Source of the DNA: Clostridiales bacterium
GTDB lineage: Bacteria > Bacillota > Clostridia > Oscillospirales > Acutalibacteraceae
Reading direction: 5' to 3'
Length of the DNA stretch: 6,108 bases
NCBI GenBank assembly: GCA_021202245.1
Contig: JAJQDK010000153.1
Location: 1-6,108, forward strand
Part shown: in pieces, positions 6,105 to 6,108 of the stretch
How positions within the stretch are numbered: the stretch's first letter is position 1
Layout of the letters: each line of letters starts with the position of its first letter
Notes under the pieces: generated by a model
What the model was told of the DNA's origin: nothing
Seen by the model: the letters and a program-made list of their open reading frames with translations, nothing else
The model's database searches: none
Position numbers and translations under genes: made by a program

Positions 6105-6108
6105 TATA

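Overview
The window looks like chromosome from a low-to-moderate GC Gram-positive bacterium of the class Clostridia, most likely a gut Oscillospiraceae/Ruminococcaceae relative. This is an inference from protein character (a clostridial-type formate-tetrahydrofolate ligase, a DUF2798-like membrane protein, an aspartate carbamoyltransferase with a PyrI-like zinc tail), the strong GGAGG-type ribosome sites and the near-consensus sigma-A promoters. I see no phage genes, insertion sequences, CRISPR array, tRNA or rRNA.

Layout, left to right. (1) Positions 1-756, minus strand: the N-terminal two thirds of an FtsW/RodA/SpoVE-family (SEDS) cell-wall polymerase. Its frame is cut by a TAG at 22-24, yet it resumes directly behind that codon with a family-like sequence up to the window edge. 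(2) Positions 757-895: a 139-bp divergent control region with a good minus-strand promoter for the SEDS gene and an extended -10 promoter for the plus-strand operon. (3) Positions 896-4143, plus strand: a tight four-gene operon, fhs (formate-tetrahydrofolate ligase), tsaE and tsaB (tRNA t6A modification) and rpiB (ribose-5-phosphate isomerase B). Its junctions are 1-nt gaps or 1- to 4-nt overlaps. (4) Positions 4144-4345: an intergenic region with a near-consensus promoter and a leader of about 130 nt that can fold into several stems. (5) Positions 4346-4918: a four-helix membrane protein resembling DUF2798. (6) Positions 4925-4958: a strong bidirectional terminator between convergent genes. 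(7) Positions 4978-6045, minus strand: pyrB, aspartate carbamoyltransferase, with a C-terminal Cys4 tail like the zinc domain of the regulatory chain PyrI.

How the genes fit together: this is mostly core housekeeping. fhs feeds one-carbon units to purine and other synthesis, rpiB supplies ribose-5-phosphate for nucleotides, and pyrB commits carbamoyl phosphate to pyrimidines, so three of the genes bear on nucleotide precursors. tsaE/tsaB support decoding of ANN codons. I do not see a wholly new system. The items most worth checking are the in-frame stop in the SEDS gene, the PyrB-zinc-tail fusion that lacks a nucleotide-binding allosteric domain, and the folded leader before the DUF2798-like gene.
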